A DNA stretch of 64,000 bases, taken from Hemileia vastatrix (taxonomy: Eukaryota; Basidiomycota; Pucciniomycetes; Pucciniales; Zaghouaniaceae). The DNA lies in the NCBI GenBank assembly GCA_030280995.1, contig JASXTE010000001.1, positions 27,790,106 to 27,854,105 of the forward strand. Direction: 5' to 3'. Position numbers and translations under genes: made by a program. The notes below the pieces were generated by a model, which saw only the letters and a program-made list of their open reading frames with translations, made no database searches and was not told the origin of the DNA. This document shows, one piece after another, positions 1 through 10,199 of this stretch (positions within the stretch are counted from its first letter, which is position 1; the number at the start of each line of letters is the position of its first letter).

Positions 1-588
1 ACTCAACCTTATCCGATCAATCGTGAAAAATTCGTCTCCACACACTTCAACCCCTCCACCTTGAGATGCTTGTCTGAACCCTGTCTCTTACTTTCACGTG
101 TTCCTGTTTTTTTTTTTTTTTAAATAAAGCTTGTGACTTTCCGAAATGCTTCACTCCTTGCTCTCCTCAACGCCAACTATCCCTTCGATCGCACTCTTGT
201 AACTTAATTTTACTTTCTCTCTCATTCGTGTGCATAGTTGACTTGAATAGTCTCCACTTCTTTCATGTTATCCGGGAGGTGAGTTTGTCTTAAAAATAAA
301 TTTATATAAGTCTATCTTCTATCTTTCTTCTCCATGTAACTATAAGACGCACATACATAGATAATCTAGCCAAGCATTTTAACCAAAACTCTTGTCCTTC
401 TGCGTAAGACATCAGCACCGCAGCGTATTTATCCTAGAGATAGACAAAAGGCTCGCAAATATTCACCTACACATGCAGCTGTTTAGAAAAAACTAGCAGT
501 TTTACCGTCTCTCTTCGCCTATCAAGAACACGAGTTTAGGTGACCGCTGGGGGGATGGGAGGCAAGAAAACTGAAAACTTTTTAAAAA
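1..588. other. Non-repetitive stretch with no recognised gene
   Basis: This stretch is less AT-rich than the rest of the window and I saw no copy of it elsewhere here. It holds pyrimidine-rich tracts and a T run near 107-120 but no convincing reading frame, LTR end or inverted repeat. It may be host unique sequence next to a gene outside the window, but nothing in it shows a function. Confidence 0.4.
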
Positions 589-1001
589 TACAGCCAAGAC
601 AACGAAGCTTGGTGAACTTGAAAAAAAAAAGCTACTTTTTCACTGGCTGCCTCTTTTTTTGAATTGATAAAGCCGGCTGCCCACAGTCCCGCTGCATCAT
701 TTCTATTACTTTTTTTCATTCATTTTTTTTCCAGGATTTTGTACAGCCATATCGGAAACGGTTGGTGCAGTTTTGCGAAAAATTCCAAAACTTTTGGACA
801 GATCAATTGACATTCGGCATGAAGTTTAGCTTGCATTCACCAAAAATTTGTCACTTTCACTGTCAAATGTCAATCATTCTGTCTAAATGTTTTGATTTTT
901 TTGCATAGGTGCACCAACCATTGTCGATATGGCTGTAGCAGCCGGCGAAAAGGTAGCTGAATATTTTTGCAAGTTCACCAAGCTTCACTGTCTTGGCTGT
1001 A
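589..1001. mobile_element. Outer Tc1/mariner-type foldback MITE
   Basis: The left arm (589-650) and the right arm (938-1001) are inverted copies of each other. Both start with TACAGCCAAGACA and run on for about 60 bp, including the shared AAGCTTGGTGAACTTG. The ends fit TA target duplications, the hallmark of Tc1/mariner elements. No transposase is encoded, so it would depend on an autonomous relative. It is split by a second MITE at 742-937. A short open frame crossing its right arm is only a by-product of the repeat. Confidence 0.8.
742..937. mobile_element. Inner Tc1/mariner-type foldback MITE (196 bp)
   Basis: The element begins TACAGCCATATCG and ends with the inverted counterpart, CGATATGGCTGTA. 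The arms are similar for about 80 bp each, so most of the element can fold on itself. TA lies at both ends as expected for a TA target. It sits inside the 589-1001 element and is therefore younger. The copy at 5712-5907 has the same TACAGCC ends and the same length. Confidence 0.82.
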
Positions 1002-1074
1002 CATTCTTCAAACGCTCCGCATGTATTGATTTTACTCCTTTAACAAAAGGTGATAGAGCACAGGATAAAAAAAG

Positions 1075-1155
1075 TGGCAACCAGACGTCGGGTTCAGTTC
1101 ACATACTGAATTGAATCAATTCAGTACGTGAACTGAATCAGACGTCTGGTTGCCA
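1075..1155. repeat. Near-perfect 81-nt inverted repeat (hairpin)
   Basis: The arms TGGCAACCAGACGTC and GACGTCTGGTTGCCA pair around a centre at 1115. Only about three of 40 pairs mismatch, and the pairing extends weakly to 1071-1159. It contains AGTTCAC...GTGAACT and TACTGAATTGA...TCAATTCAGTA sub-palindromes. It could be a very short foldback element or a structured RNA, but no flanking target duplication is obvious. Confidence 0.8.
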
Positions 1156-1159
1156 TTTT

Positions 1160-1523
1160 CTTCCCCCTGTGAGAGGAATGATACTATGTACTAATTCCAA
1201 AACGCTTGCGGGTTTTCAAAAAAAAATACCCACACTCTTCCCCTGCCAAAATGTGCTTGCATGTCAGCTGGCATTACACATCCAGGCACATTTCGGCGGG
1301 CGGTGGTGTTATGTACATAGTCATTAGCATACTTAGCTACCATAGTGAGAGCATGTATAGTACCTGGAAGAAAGTCATTGTCACCCATTTTTTCTTATGT
1401 TACAAACTCAAAACAATTTCTGTTTCATTGCAACCACCATCCATGAGGTCAATTAATACCTCTAGATTTAGTATCAGAGCATCACAAATCTATTATAGAT
1501 CTATTGTTCTATTATTCATAATA
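1160..1523. other. Gap with no recognised gene
   Basis: AT-rich sequence between the hairpin and the Harbinger-type fragment. Short open frames exist on both strands, but none shows a domain, codon bias or counterpart elsewhere in the window. Confidence 0.4.
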
Positions 1524-1631
1524 GGGTGTGTCAGTTCTGTCAAATCTGCACTTAACTTAAGTGCGGAATTCAAACCAAATCAGCACTTAAATTTTGCAAA
1601 AAAGTCACTTATTTCAAAAATGGGTGTCAGC
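1524..1631. mobile_element. Terminal fragment resembling the H2 Harbinger end
   Basis: The sequence GTGTCAGTTCTG followed by AAATC, CACTTA and ACCAAATC matches, in reverse, the end of the H2 element at 43560-43634. The internal spacing of CACTTA blocks is also similar. Only one end is visible, so this is a fragment or a small derivative. It directly abuts the left end of the H1 element. Confidence 0.55.
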
Positions 1632-1640
1632 TAGAGCATG

Positions 1641-2851
1641 TACAGTGGCCGGACTGAAATTTTCACCTGATGCATGCATAATCCGGATTATCAGCTTTTT
1701 TTTTTCTTCCTGCTACCACCACCAACGCCACTCACACCTCAAGGTAAGTACCGATTTCTCATTTTTCTTTTATATTTTACTAATATCACTTTTTTTTTGT
1801 TTTTCTCTTTCTTTTTCTTATTAATTTTTTAAGTTCAATCCTTACCTGCATTTTCACCTGACCCCTGCACCTATGACACGAGCCCGAGCCAAAAAGAGGC
1901 ACTTGACGACTGAAGAGAAGACAAAGATAGTTGGCATGTCAATGTGGGGGGCCAATCCATACCAAATATCAAGGCGTTATGGGATTCCTTGGGCCACTGT
2001 GCGTGATATCATCAAGAAACATGATATCACTGGCACAGTGGAAACTGTCCAACGCCCTGGCCGACCTCGCATTTCTTCTGATCGTGACCTTCGGGAAATC
2101 AGCCAAGTCCTGTCAAAAAACAGAAGATCAACATTAGCTGAAATTACAGACACACTTACCAATGAAATCTCACCTCGTACACTTCAAAGGTGTGCACACA
2201 AAGTTGGATTCCATAGCCGAGCTGCTGAAAAAAAAGCCATTCATTAACACCTCACAATTCACACCTCACACCTTTCTGCTCAATTCCGTGATGTGATTAA
2301 CTTACGCAAGATGATAGACTGGCCAGCGTAGTCTCCTGATCTCAATCCAATTGAGAATGTATGGTGAGAAATCAAAGATTCTATTTCTCAACTTTATCAA
2401 CCAAAAACGATCCCTCAGATGCGTGAGGCCATTCAAATGGCTTGGGACAACCTTCCGAGCAACATACTAGACAATTTAGTTGCATCCATGCCTGCTAGGA
2501 TGCAGGCTGTTGTTGATGCTGAGGGTGGCTCCACCCACTGGTAAGGTGAGGTAACTTTTTTTTAATCATTTTTCAACAATTTTTTTTGATGAAATGTCTT
2601 ATCATACTCTCTAGTTTCAATGCTGAAAGGCATGGCCTTGTCACCTTGCTCATTCTCAAATTTTGAATTTACGAAATTTTAAATTTGGGGTTTTTTTTAT
2701 ATAAATGTCATCCAATGAAAAAATATATATTATGGATGTTTTTTACATGGTGGTTAGAGTCGGAAAGATATTAGGACCATGTATGTAGAATGGATAGTTG
2801 CTGAGTTATGAGAAAAAAAAAACAGGTGGAAATTTTTGTCCGGCCACTGTA
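1641..2851 (+). mobile_element. Tc1-like transposon, internally deleted
   Basis: The terminal inverted repeats are about 29 bp, CAGTGGCCGGAC at the left and its complement at the right, with only three mismatches. TA lies on both sides. The target is GAGCATG-TA-CAAT within H1. The related H1 copy near 45120 has the same target uninterrupted, so the insertion and the TA duplication are confirmed inside the window. The transposase gene inside lacks its central part. Confidence 0.93.
1873..2544 (+). pseudogene. Tc1-like transposase, central catalytic part missing
   Basis: The first 125 codons form the paired helix-turn-helix DNA-binding region of Tc1-type transposases. They include ISRRYGIPWATVRDIIKKH and the GRPRISS linker, typical of the GRPR hook between the two helix bundles. 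After a stop at 2247 the sequence resumes near 2277 with the C-terminal signature SPDLNPIENVW, which holds the third catalytic acidic residue, and runs to the end near STHW. The region that should carry the first two catalytic aspartates is absent, so the protein cannot cut DNA. An extra stop falls just before SPDLNP. The start ATG at 1873 precedes a basic N-terminus, as is usual. Confidence 0.9.
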
Positions 2852-3031
2852 CAATTGTGCATGAAAAATTAAATCAGCAAATGTTGTGTGACATTAAAAA
2901 ATTAGGCTAATTGGCCCGTTTCTACAATCATTCAAAATAGTATTCAATATGAATTGGAAAATGTTTGCTAAAGCTGGAGTTCCACAATCATGCATCATTA
3001 AATCCTTACGTCCCCCCTCTCTCTGCCTACC

Positions 3032-4333
3032 ATGCCACCCATCAATTGGTGCAATGTTTTGAGAAACCAAACAGTTGCAACTCTTCTCAACAATGTGCAA
3101 ACATTTAATGAGCTATATCCTCTAGATAATGATGAGACTACTTTTACTTGTAGGAGAATACATTGTGAACAAGCTCAAGGAAACAATTGACTCATCTCAG
3201 ATTATCTTGGAGATAACCCAAAGTACCCAGAGTCCTGTTTCAACTGCTGCTTCCTAGTAAATAAAAAAATATTTTTGAGATTAGCCAATGACTTCCAGGC
3301 TTATAATATCTATTGGGAATTATCAACAAACCAAAAACTTTCAGCAGCCCTCCAACAAATGGCATATGGTGTATCAGCTGACATCATGGATGAATACATT
3401 CAAATTGGTGCTAGCACTGCAATTGAATGTTTAAAAATTATTGTTAAAGATGTGACAGAAATATATGGTTCTGAATTTCTTTGACCTCCAACCCTTGAAG
3501 AGCTAAAAAGGATTTTAAAGGAAAATAAGGATTGAGGCTTCCCTGGCTGTAAATAAAGCTGGATGGAACACACTGGACATGGAAAAACTGTCCTGCTGCC
3601 TGGGCTGGCCAGTATCAGGGTAAGGAACGTACAAAAACAATGGTTCTGGAAGCTGTGGCATCAAAAAATTTATGGTTTTGGCATGCATTTTTTAGAACAC
3701 CTGGTGCACTCAATGATATTATTGTGTTGAATTGTAGTACTTTGTTTTACCACTTTATATCTGGTATTCAATTTCATGTAGAGAAATATTATACAAGCTT
3801 TTCTCATGATTGAATCTATATGGAAAGAAGATGAAGTTCATTTTAATATAAACGTCTATCAGTACACTCATGCATACTATCTTTTTGATGGGGTTTATCA
3901 AACTTGGCCTGTGTTTGTTGCACTACTTCACAATCCTCAAGATGATGCTGGTAGGCATTATCAGACCCTCCAGACTTCTTGCAGAAAAGATATTGAACAT
4001 GCTTTTGGTGCTCTCAAAGCACAGTGGGGTATAATTGCTCAGCAATGCCGCTTGTGGCACATAGAAAATATTAATGTGGTTATGACCTGTGCAATCATTC
4101 TTCACAACATTATTAAACAGGAGAATTATAATGGCAATGAGTTTCAATTAAGAAATGAAGAGAGCACTAAAAATTTGGCTCATATTGTTCCAGAAAATCA
4201 TGATCCAGAGATATTTTTCCCCCAATCAAGATATCAAGCAATGAATCATACATTATGGGATACTCCACTTCATCTCCAACTCATGGAGAATTTAAAAATT
4301 TACAACTGGTTGAGGAGAGGCTTGAAATCCTAA
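3032..4333 (+). pseudogene. PIF/Harbinger (HARBI1-like) transposase of H1
   Basis: A decayed DDE transposase of the PIF/Harbinger family, which cuts and pastes DNA at 3-bp TWA targets. Recognisable blocks in order are a helical N-terminal region, GVSADIMDEYIQIGASTAIE, LDGTHWTWKNCPAAWAGQ (first catalytic Asp), VLEAVASKNLWFWHAFF, GALNDI (second Asp), YYLFDGVYQTWPVFV, and RKDIEHAFGALKAQWGI (catalytic Glu). These lie in more than one frame, with stops near 3187 and 3482 and a broken stretch at 3484-3805. The start at 3032 is the first ATG in frame with the N-terminal block. The gene points inward from the left H1 end. Confidence 0.85.
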
Positions 4334-4642
4334 GACAAATTTGAAAGAAAATTTTAATATTATTTAATATTTTCTTTTTGTTTTCTAAAATTATCACTTT
4401 TACTTTTCTTAGTTTTCTTATTTTTTTACATCCTTTTTTCACTATTATTCATACCATATACTCCTAGCCATTTATTAACTTATGAGTTTCTTATTTGAAT
4501 TTTAGCTTGTTGTTTTTAAGGAAACTGTTTATTGGTCTCTTTTTGTAGTGTGAAGTAGTTAGTATTTTTATTAAATAAATACAAGTTTTTTGTTTAATTA
4601 TTTTTTCTATTAGGATATGATTCTGGAGGTGTGAAGAAGATA
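4334..4642. other. AT-rich gap after the H1 transposase
   Basis: T-rich sequence with no supported gene. It follows the end of the transposase frame and may hold its 3' processing signals, but no specific signal stands out. Confidence 0.3.
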
Positions 4643-5660
4643 AATGGCAAGGAAAGAAAAATTATATACAAACTTTGTCACTGCTATAAAGGAAGCTGCA
4701 TTACCTGTGCATCTCCCTTCCAAGGGAGCATTGCTATGGGAACTTGATAAAATATACTTTTTTTAAAAAGATATAGGTCTCTTTTCCCTCATCTGTTCTG
4801 GAGAAGCTTGTTTTTTTTGTTTTCTTAAAAAAATTTATCAAAAGTGCTACCTATTTGTGTTGTTTAGCTTATAACAGAATGTAGTGATTCACATTTTTTT
4901 ACTTTTTATTTTGTGAAAAGAAAGTAAAGCTTCAATAAAAAAATTTATTAATTGAGTTACCTATTTTTATCTTCTCCTTTTCATTTTTTTCCTTCTCTCA
5001 TTTTTATTTTGTTGTTTGTACTTTCAAATTTATACTATTTTTTTATCATATCTGACAAATTCTCAATATCCATTCATTCTCAGAATGCTTAAAGATATAT
5101 TAAAGCTTCTTCTGTTCTCCAAAATGATGTACAAGGGCTTTTCAAATTCATTTATATTAACATTAGAAGGTGCTAATAATGTGAAAACAACTGGTTTTGG
5201 AACTAGATTACTTGCTCAAGGTGCATTAAAAATACAGGAATAATAATGGATAAAGAAATCAAAGCTGGAAACGTGGGGCCATTTGGTAGAATATTTTGTG
5301 GTGATAGCTTACCTTTATTTGTCTTTGATGTTCAACACAAACCAGAAATCGGTAAGCATTAAACCTCAAAAAATATTCCCTTAGAAAGGCCTCATTTATT
5401 TATATGGCATGAATAGCTCAAGCTAATTGAATACCTGAACCCCATGAAGATGGAAAATTTGAAATGGGTGTATTTGTTCACAACACAGACAGATCTGAAC
5501 CATTAACTTGAAAATAATCCGCTGATATTAAACTGCAAAACTTTGTACCTCTGAAATTTATTCAGCAAATCAAGGGTGTAAAAGGAATTAATCCTGTGGC
5601 TAAGAGCTATGTCTATCTGTTAGTTGCTGGCTTCAACATATATGTTTTAAATTTTTCCCA
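4643..5660 (+). pseudogene. Unidentified exon-like fragments inside H1
   Basis: Several short plus-strand stretches look coding rather than random. One starts near 4643 (MARKEKLYTNF, then ALPVHLPSKGALLWELDK), one near 5125 (GFSNSFILTLEGANNVKT), one near 5247 (MDKEIKAGNVGPFGRIF, ending before a GTAAGC that could be a splice donor), and one near 5430-5650 (PHEDGKFEMGVFVHNTDRS, then FIQQIKGVKGINPVAKS). Stops and frame changes separate them. I do not recognise the family. They could be the 5' part of the TET/JBP-like gene at 6725-9330, or a different captured gene. Confidence 0.35.
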
Positions 5661-5711
5661 AATTTAAAGAAAAAACTTATATAGATTAAATTTTTTGAAA
5701 GTCTTTTTCTA

Positions 5712-5907
5712 TACAGCCAAATCACAAAAGCTTGTGGAATTTTTGACAAAAAAATCAAATTTTTTCTCACCAAGAAATGATTTGCCTATTTAAAAGGGTT
5801 GGGGATAGGTAGGCAGTACTTCCTTTTGAATAGGAGAATCATTTTATTGTGGGCAAAACTTATATTTTTTTGCTAAAAATTCCACAATATTTTGTGACAT
5901 GGCTGTA
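5712..5907. mobile_element. TACAGCC foldback MITE, third copy (196 bp)
   Basis: The left end is TACAGCCAAATCACAAAA and the right end complements to TACAGCCATGTCACAAAA. Both continue with TTGTGGAATTTTT and a shared A-rich tract, so the arms are about 85 bp. TA is present at both ends. The length equals that of the 742-937 copy, although the inner sequence has diverged. Confidence 0.82.
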
Positions 5908-6724
5908 GTACCTCAGAATGTTCAGGCGGTGAAGATGGCAAAGTATGTGTAGTGCCTTGTCTTAATCCATTGGTTTTTTGCTTTTGTGTAGCAGTGAAAT
6001 TCATGGGTCAGTACAGAAGGAAAGAATTCCAATAGATAGCCCAAACTATTTCATTGCCTTAGTTAAAAAATAACTTATATTGTTTACTAAAAAGAGACAT
6101 AGAAGAAAATCAAAAAATAGATAAAAAAAACAAAGTGATGTCCCTGCTAGACAGAAGCAAAATAACCCACGGGTCTCTCATACAGGCTTTGCTGGCTGGG
6201 AGAATAAAAATTAAATAAAAAATAAATAAAAAATAAATAAAAAATAAAAAAAATGAAAGATACCTCCTCACTTTCCTCCTTATTTTCCATCTGCAAGAGC
6301 CAAATTTTCTTTTAATCATTATTATTTTTCAAATCAACCTTTTTCTTTGATTAGACCAGTTAACAAGTCCACAAAAGCTAGCCCTGCTTTATTTCCTTTT
6401 TGATCATATTGGGATTTTCTCTTAATAATTGTGGTGACCAAGAAAATACCTATAAACACTACAGGAATCCAGAAAAGAAAGGGGAATTAAAATATCCAGG
6501 TGAGTTCTTGAAGCATCCAAGTCTCTCTTCCAGCTTTATTTACAATAAAAAGATTTCTTGCTATTTTATTTAAATATTCATTGAAACTATAATACATTTA
6601 TTTCTATTAAGTTATTTTCTTATTACTTTGAATTTTATATAGTTCTTAAACCATGGAAAGGTTTATAAATTTTTATTAAGTTTAAATATCAGAAAAAAAA
6701 TTATATTTTTGTCTGTAATTTTCA
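5908..6724. other. AT-rich gap with simple repeats
   Basis: No gene recognised. It contains an (AAATAAATAAAA)-type simple repeat near 6203-6255 and otherwise low-complexity AT-rich sequence. Confidence 0.35.
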
Positions 6725-7085
6725 GCTCCTATAATTACCAGTAAAACTAGAAAGAAGAAAAATGGAAAATGGAATAACTATTCAGAGTCTATCAAAAAAG
6801 GTGAGGCTGTTTTTGAAGATATAGGTTGAAAATCTGGATGGATGTATTATTGATAACCAACATTTTTTAGGGGAGCAAGATTTAGAAGTGGAACTTATAA
6901 TTACCATAAACTATTGAATCCTCAGACTCAGAAACTATACCTTAGTTATGGGATCTATAATGTTTTCAAACAGGGGACAACATTTCTTGATCTAAAAAAA
7001 TAATCAATACTACCAGTTATTTTCAAATCATATACTCTTGAAGAATTAAACAGTCTTTGAACACTAGATTATTTCAGATTATGCT

Positions 7086-7335
7086 CACCACGCAATATGG
7101 GGGGCGGACTTGCTAGCGAGTCTGCAACCTTGGACCCAAACTCACCACAGATTGAGCACACATTGAGCTATTGATAAAGGAACCATACAATCAGGGATGA
7201 ACACCACTCAGCAGAACAGTTTTAGGTGGGTGTCCAAGTAGAGTTCAGCATGAGTTCAGTATGAGTTCAGTCTGAGTTCCATCTGAGTTCAGGTTGAGGA
7301 CTTGCTAGCAAGTCCACCCCCTATATTGCGTAGTG
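7086..7335 (+). mobile_element. CACTA-like MITE, copy 1 (250 bp)
   Basis: The ends are CACCACGCAATATGGGGGG and the complement of CACTACGCAATATAGGGGG, with GCT duplicated on both sides (7083-7085 and 7336-7338). CACTA termini plus a 3-bp duplication point to the CACTA/CMC group. Inside both ends lies GGACTTGCTAGCRAGTCY, a palindrome. An array of 11-bp GAGTTCAGTAT-like units lies at 7249-7305. No protein is encoded. Confidence 0.82.
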
Positions 7336-8009
7336 GCTGAAATTACTTCAAATCACTGGAACATAAAATTAGTATTAATAGGTTGCATAAGGAAGCAGGT
7401 GGTCATGGGAAGGTGTTTGGGGGAGATAGAAGGGCTTCATATGATCATGTCCTTAATTTTAATATTTCATTGTTAAAAAAATATTTATATTTCAATTTAC
7501 TTTTTAATTCAAATTTTAAATATCATTGTTTCAAATTTTATGGATTTTACTCAATTGGGAAACTCAGTATTAAAAAAGTGAAGCAGCATCTAGAATTTTT
7601 CTACAAAGTATATGCCTTTTTTTTCAGGAACTCTTCTCTAAATATTATGAGCAGGCATTGTATTTTTGTAGTAATTTGGGAATCCCTCCTAATGGGGATC
7701 AAGAAGAATTTTATGGAAATATAAATTAAACAAATGATGGCTTCAGCAATAGCCCTCATACTGATGAAGATGCTACAGAAATTTCTCTTGGAGTTTTGAT
7801 GCCAAAAAAATTATCAGGGAAACTTTCTGAGTAAAATTGAAGTTCAGAATATCCCAGGAAATCAGGTGGACACTTTATTTTCCCTGAAATCAGATGTTAG
7901 TTGGATTTGGAGAAAGTTGATGGAGTATGGGTAGGGATATGGCCTTCTAATTATTTGATTCATCAGACAACCTTTTACATGGATAATAGGAATTTCACCA
8001 GGTTTGGAT

Positions 8010-9197
8010 TTTCAGCCTAGGTATCCCCAGGACTGAGTATTTATTATGCTTAAAATAAGATAAACTTAATTAAATTAAGCTTATAAGTAAAAAATATGGT
8101 TATAATACTTATATATATGGTTATTATGATTATATATATATTTATTACACTATTAAGTGACTTATATAAGTTTAAGTAGCTTATCCATAGCCCTATAATA
8201 CTTATTAAGGTGCTAATGGAGTCAAAATATAATTACCTTAAGTGATATTAAGTAATTATAGACATACATAAGCTTATATGTATGCATAAACCTCATATTC
8301 AGTGAGATATGTAGTTATATTATGTATATATAGGTCTATAAGCAGGTTTTAAACTCTAAATAGCCTATAAGATTTATTTTTCTGCTTATTTTAGGTCATA
8401 TGGACATATTTAATGGACTCACCACACCTACATAAGCATATACACCTTTTCCAGGTGCATATATCCAATTTGAACAACTTAATCTGCTTCCTTTAATGGA
8501 TTTTCATAGATTTATGGGTTGGGATATGATTACTGGGTTAATATGGAAGCTTGAGGATGTTATTAAGGGCTTGGAAAGTTAATTTAGTTCCTTTATATGC
8601 TTTGGGTCTCATTCTATACTCTTTGAATAAGTTATTTTACCTGTTTCTTTATGGTATCTGCTTCTATCTGTTTTCTCTATTTATGGTATGGGTTTATGAT
8701 ATAATTAATTGTAATGGAGGGTCCTTAATGGAGATCTGGGTGTTGAAATTGCTTGAATTAGATGCCATGGGGAGGTTATGAGCCCTCAAAGAGCTGTAAT
8801 TTCTGGGTAGAACAGTGACATCATCGGGATAAAAGGTCTGTGCACTCCAGTGGATTTTGGTATAAGTAAGGGAGGATTTAATGGGTTATTGGACATCATT
8901 CAATCAACAAATAACTTAATAAAACACAAATAAAAATTATAAAACAATTATAATCATATATAAATATATTTTAAATTATGTATAAATTGATATTATCTTT
9001 ATATTAGCTATAACTATATTTTATCAACCTATTTTCCACGACTAGCATACAACAATCCAAATATTGTGAGTCAATAATGAGTATAACTATTTTATTTGTC
9101 TTCCACTGAGTTTTAATCACTAAATAATTTATAAATAAGTAGTAGGAACATTAATATTTACTATAAAATCATACTTAGATACTAGCATACACTGACA
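8010..9197 (+). mobile_element. Strongly diverged alpha-type solo LTR
   Basis: It begins TTTCAGCCTAGGTATCCCC and AGGACTGAGTA, close to the start of the alpha LTRs (TGTCAGCCTGTATATCCCC). It ends in ACTGACA. The flanks are TGGAT and GGGAT, a 5-bp target duplication with one change. Removing the LTR and one flank restores the reading frame of the surrounding dioxygenase pseudogene. The interior is too diverged to align by eye. It is about 300 bp shorter than the younger alpha LTRs. Confidence 0.65.
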
Positions 9198-9468
9198 GGG
9201 ATCATCTTTTCAGGTCAATAAAAGTGTATGTGCAGTCCTCAGAAAGCTTAAAACAATTGTAAAAGATATATCAGGGTATTTAGAGATTAATTTCCTTGAA
9301 AAAGATACTTATTTTTTGAGAATTTATGTGATCTTTTTGCAAAGGATCTTTCAAATAAGAATAATTTATACTATTTCCAAAAGGCTGTTATATCTAAAGC
9401 TAAATTTGAGAATGATATACAGATTAAAGAGCTAGAAGAAGGGGAGATGGTTGAGAACTTGTAATTAT

Positions 9469-9707
9469 CACTACGAAATAAAGGGGGTGGACTTGCTAGC
9501 AAGTCCTCAACCTGAACTCAGATGGAACTCAGATGGAACTCAGACTGAACTCTACTTGAACACCCACCTAAAACTGTTCTGCTGAGTGGTGTTTATCCCT
9601 GATTGTATGGTTCTTTTATCAATAGCTCAATGTGAGTTCAATCTGTGGTGAGTTTGGGTCCAAGGTTATGGACTTGCTAGCAAGTCTACCCCCCATATTG
9701 TGTGGTG
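9469..9707 (-). mobile_element. CACTA-like MITE, copy 2 (239 bp, inverted)
   Basis: This is the reverse complement of the 7086-7335 element. Its ends are CACTACGAAATAAAGGGGG and the complement of CACCACACAATATGGGGGG, flanked by TAT on both sides (9466-9468 and 9708-9710). It has one fewer 11-bp internal unit. The palindrome GGACTTGCTAGCAAGTCC is perfect at its left end. Confidence 0.82.
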
Positions 9708-9710
9708 TAT

Positions 9711-10199
9711 AGTAGGCTATTCAAATTAACATGATAAGCTATATTTTTTAATTTTACTTGATTTGATAAAATTAATATGAGGAGTTCTAATTTTCATCTT
9801 CCAAATTAATTTTCTAGTAATATTGAATAATTTTTTGCATTAAAAATTATCAAAATTATCAGAAGAATTCTGCACCTTATTTTGCATTAATGTGAGTTTC
9901 CCTACTATTGTCCCATTTTCTAATGGAAAGTAACAAATTTTGTCATCTTTTCAATTCAAACCAAGTAAATGAATGGGGAGATAATGCTCACATTATATTT
10001 TAAGGATATGAGATTGAATATTCTTTAATTTTATTTTCAAAATGCTCCACATTGAATAAATCAATTTTTTTTTCCAAAAAATCATATTTTCAATCATAGA
10101 TGATAAATATTCATGACTATATATTGCAAGTTTTTGTAAAATGCAATGAACCATTAAAGCTAAAGATAAAATCCTATCTAAATCTAGTCCTATTACATC
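9711..10199. other. AT-rich gap inside H1
   Basis: No gene recognised. It lies 3' of the minus-strand accessory gene and probably holds its trailer. No specific signal is visible. Confidence 0.3.

Larger units (their letters stand above)
6725..9330 (+). pseudogene. TET/JBP-like 2OG-Fe(II) dioxygenase, broken
   Basis: TET/JBP enzymes oxidise methylated bases using iron and 2-oxoglutarate, and they are expanded in basidiomycete genomes. Fragments here include FRSGTYNYHKLLNPQTQK near 6890, GFSNSPHTDEDATEISLGVL near 7745 with the HxD iron-binding motif, and GGHFIFPEIR near 7865 followed by LIHQTT with the distal His. FTRFG is cut by an LTR at 8010. Beyond the LTR the frame resumes as SSFQVNKSVCAVLRKL when one target duplication is removed. 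Stops and a MITE (7086-7335) also interrupt it. The family assignment rests on motif order, not on a search. The 5' limit is uncertain. Confidence 0.55.

Noticed and set aside
929..1114. 61-codon frame with several Cys residues
   Set aside because: It starts inside the inner MITE's terminal repeat, runs through the outer MITE's arm and ends in the hairpin, so it is a by-product of repeats.
7249..7305. CRISPR-like short direct repeats
   Set aside because: The 11-bp GAGTTCAGTAT units are directly tandem without spacers and lie inside a transposon. No cas genes; eukaryotic context.
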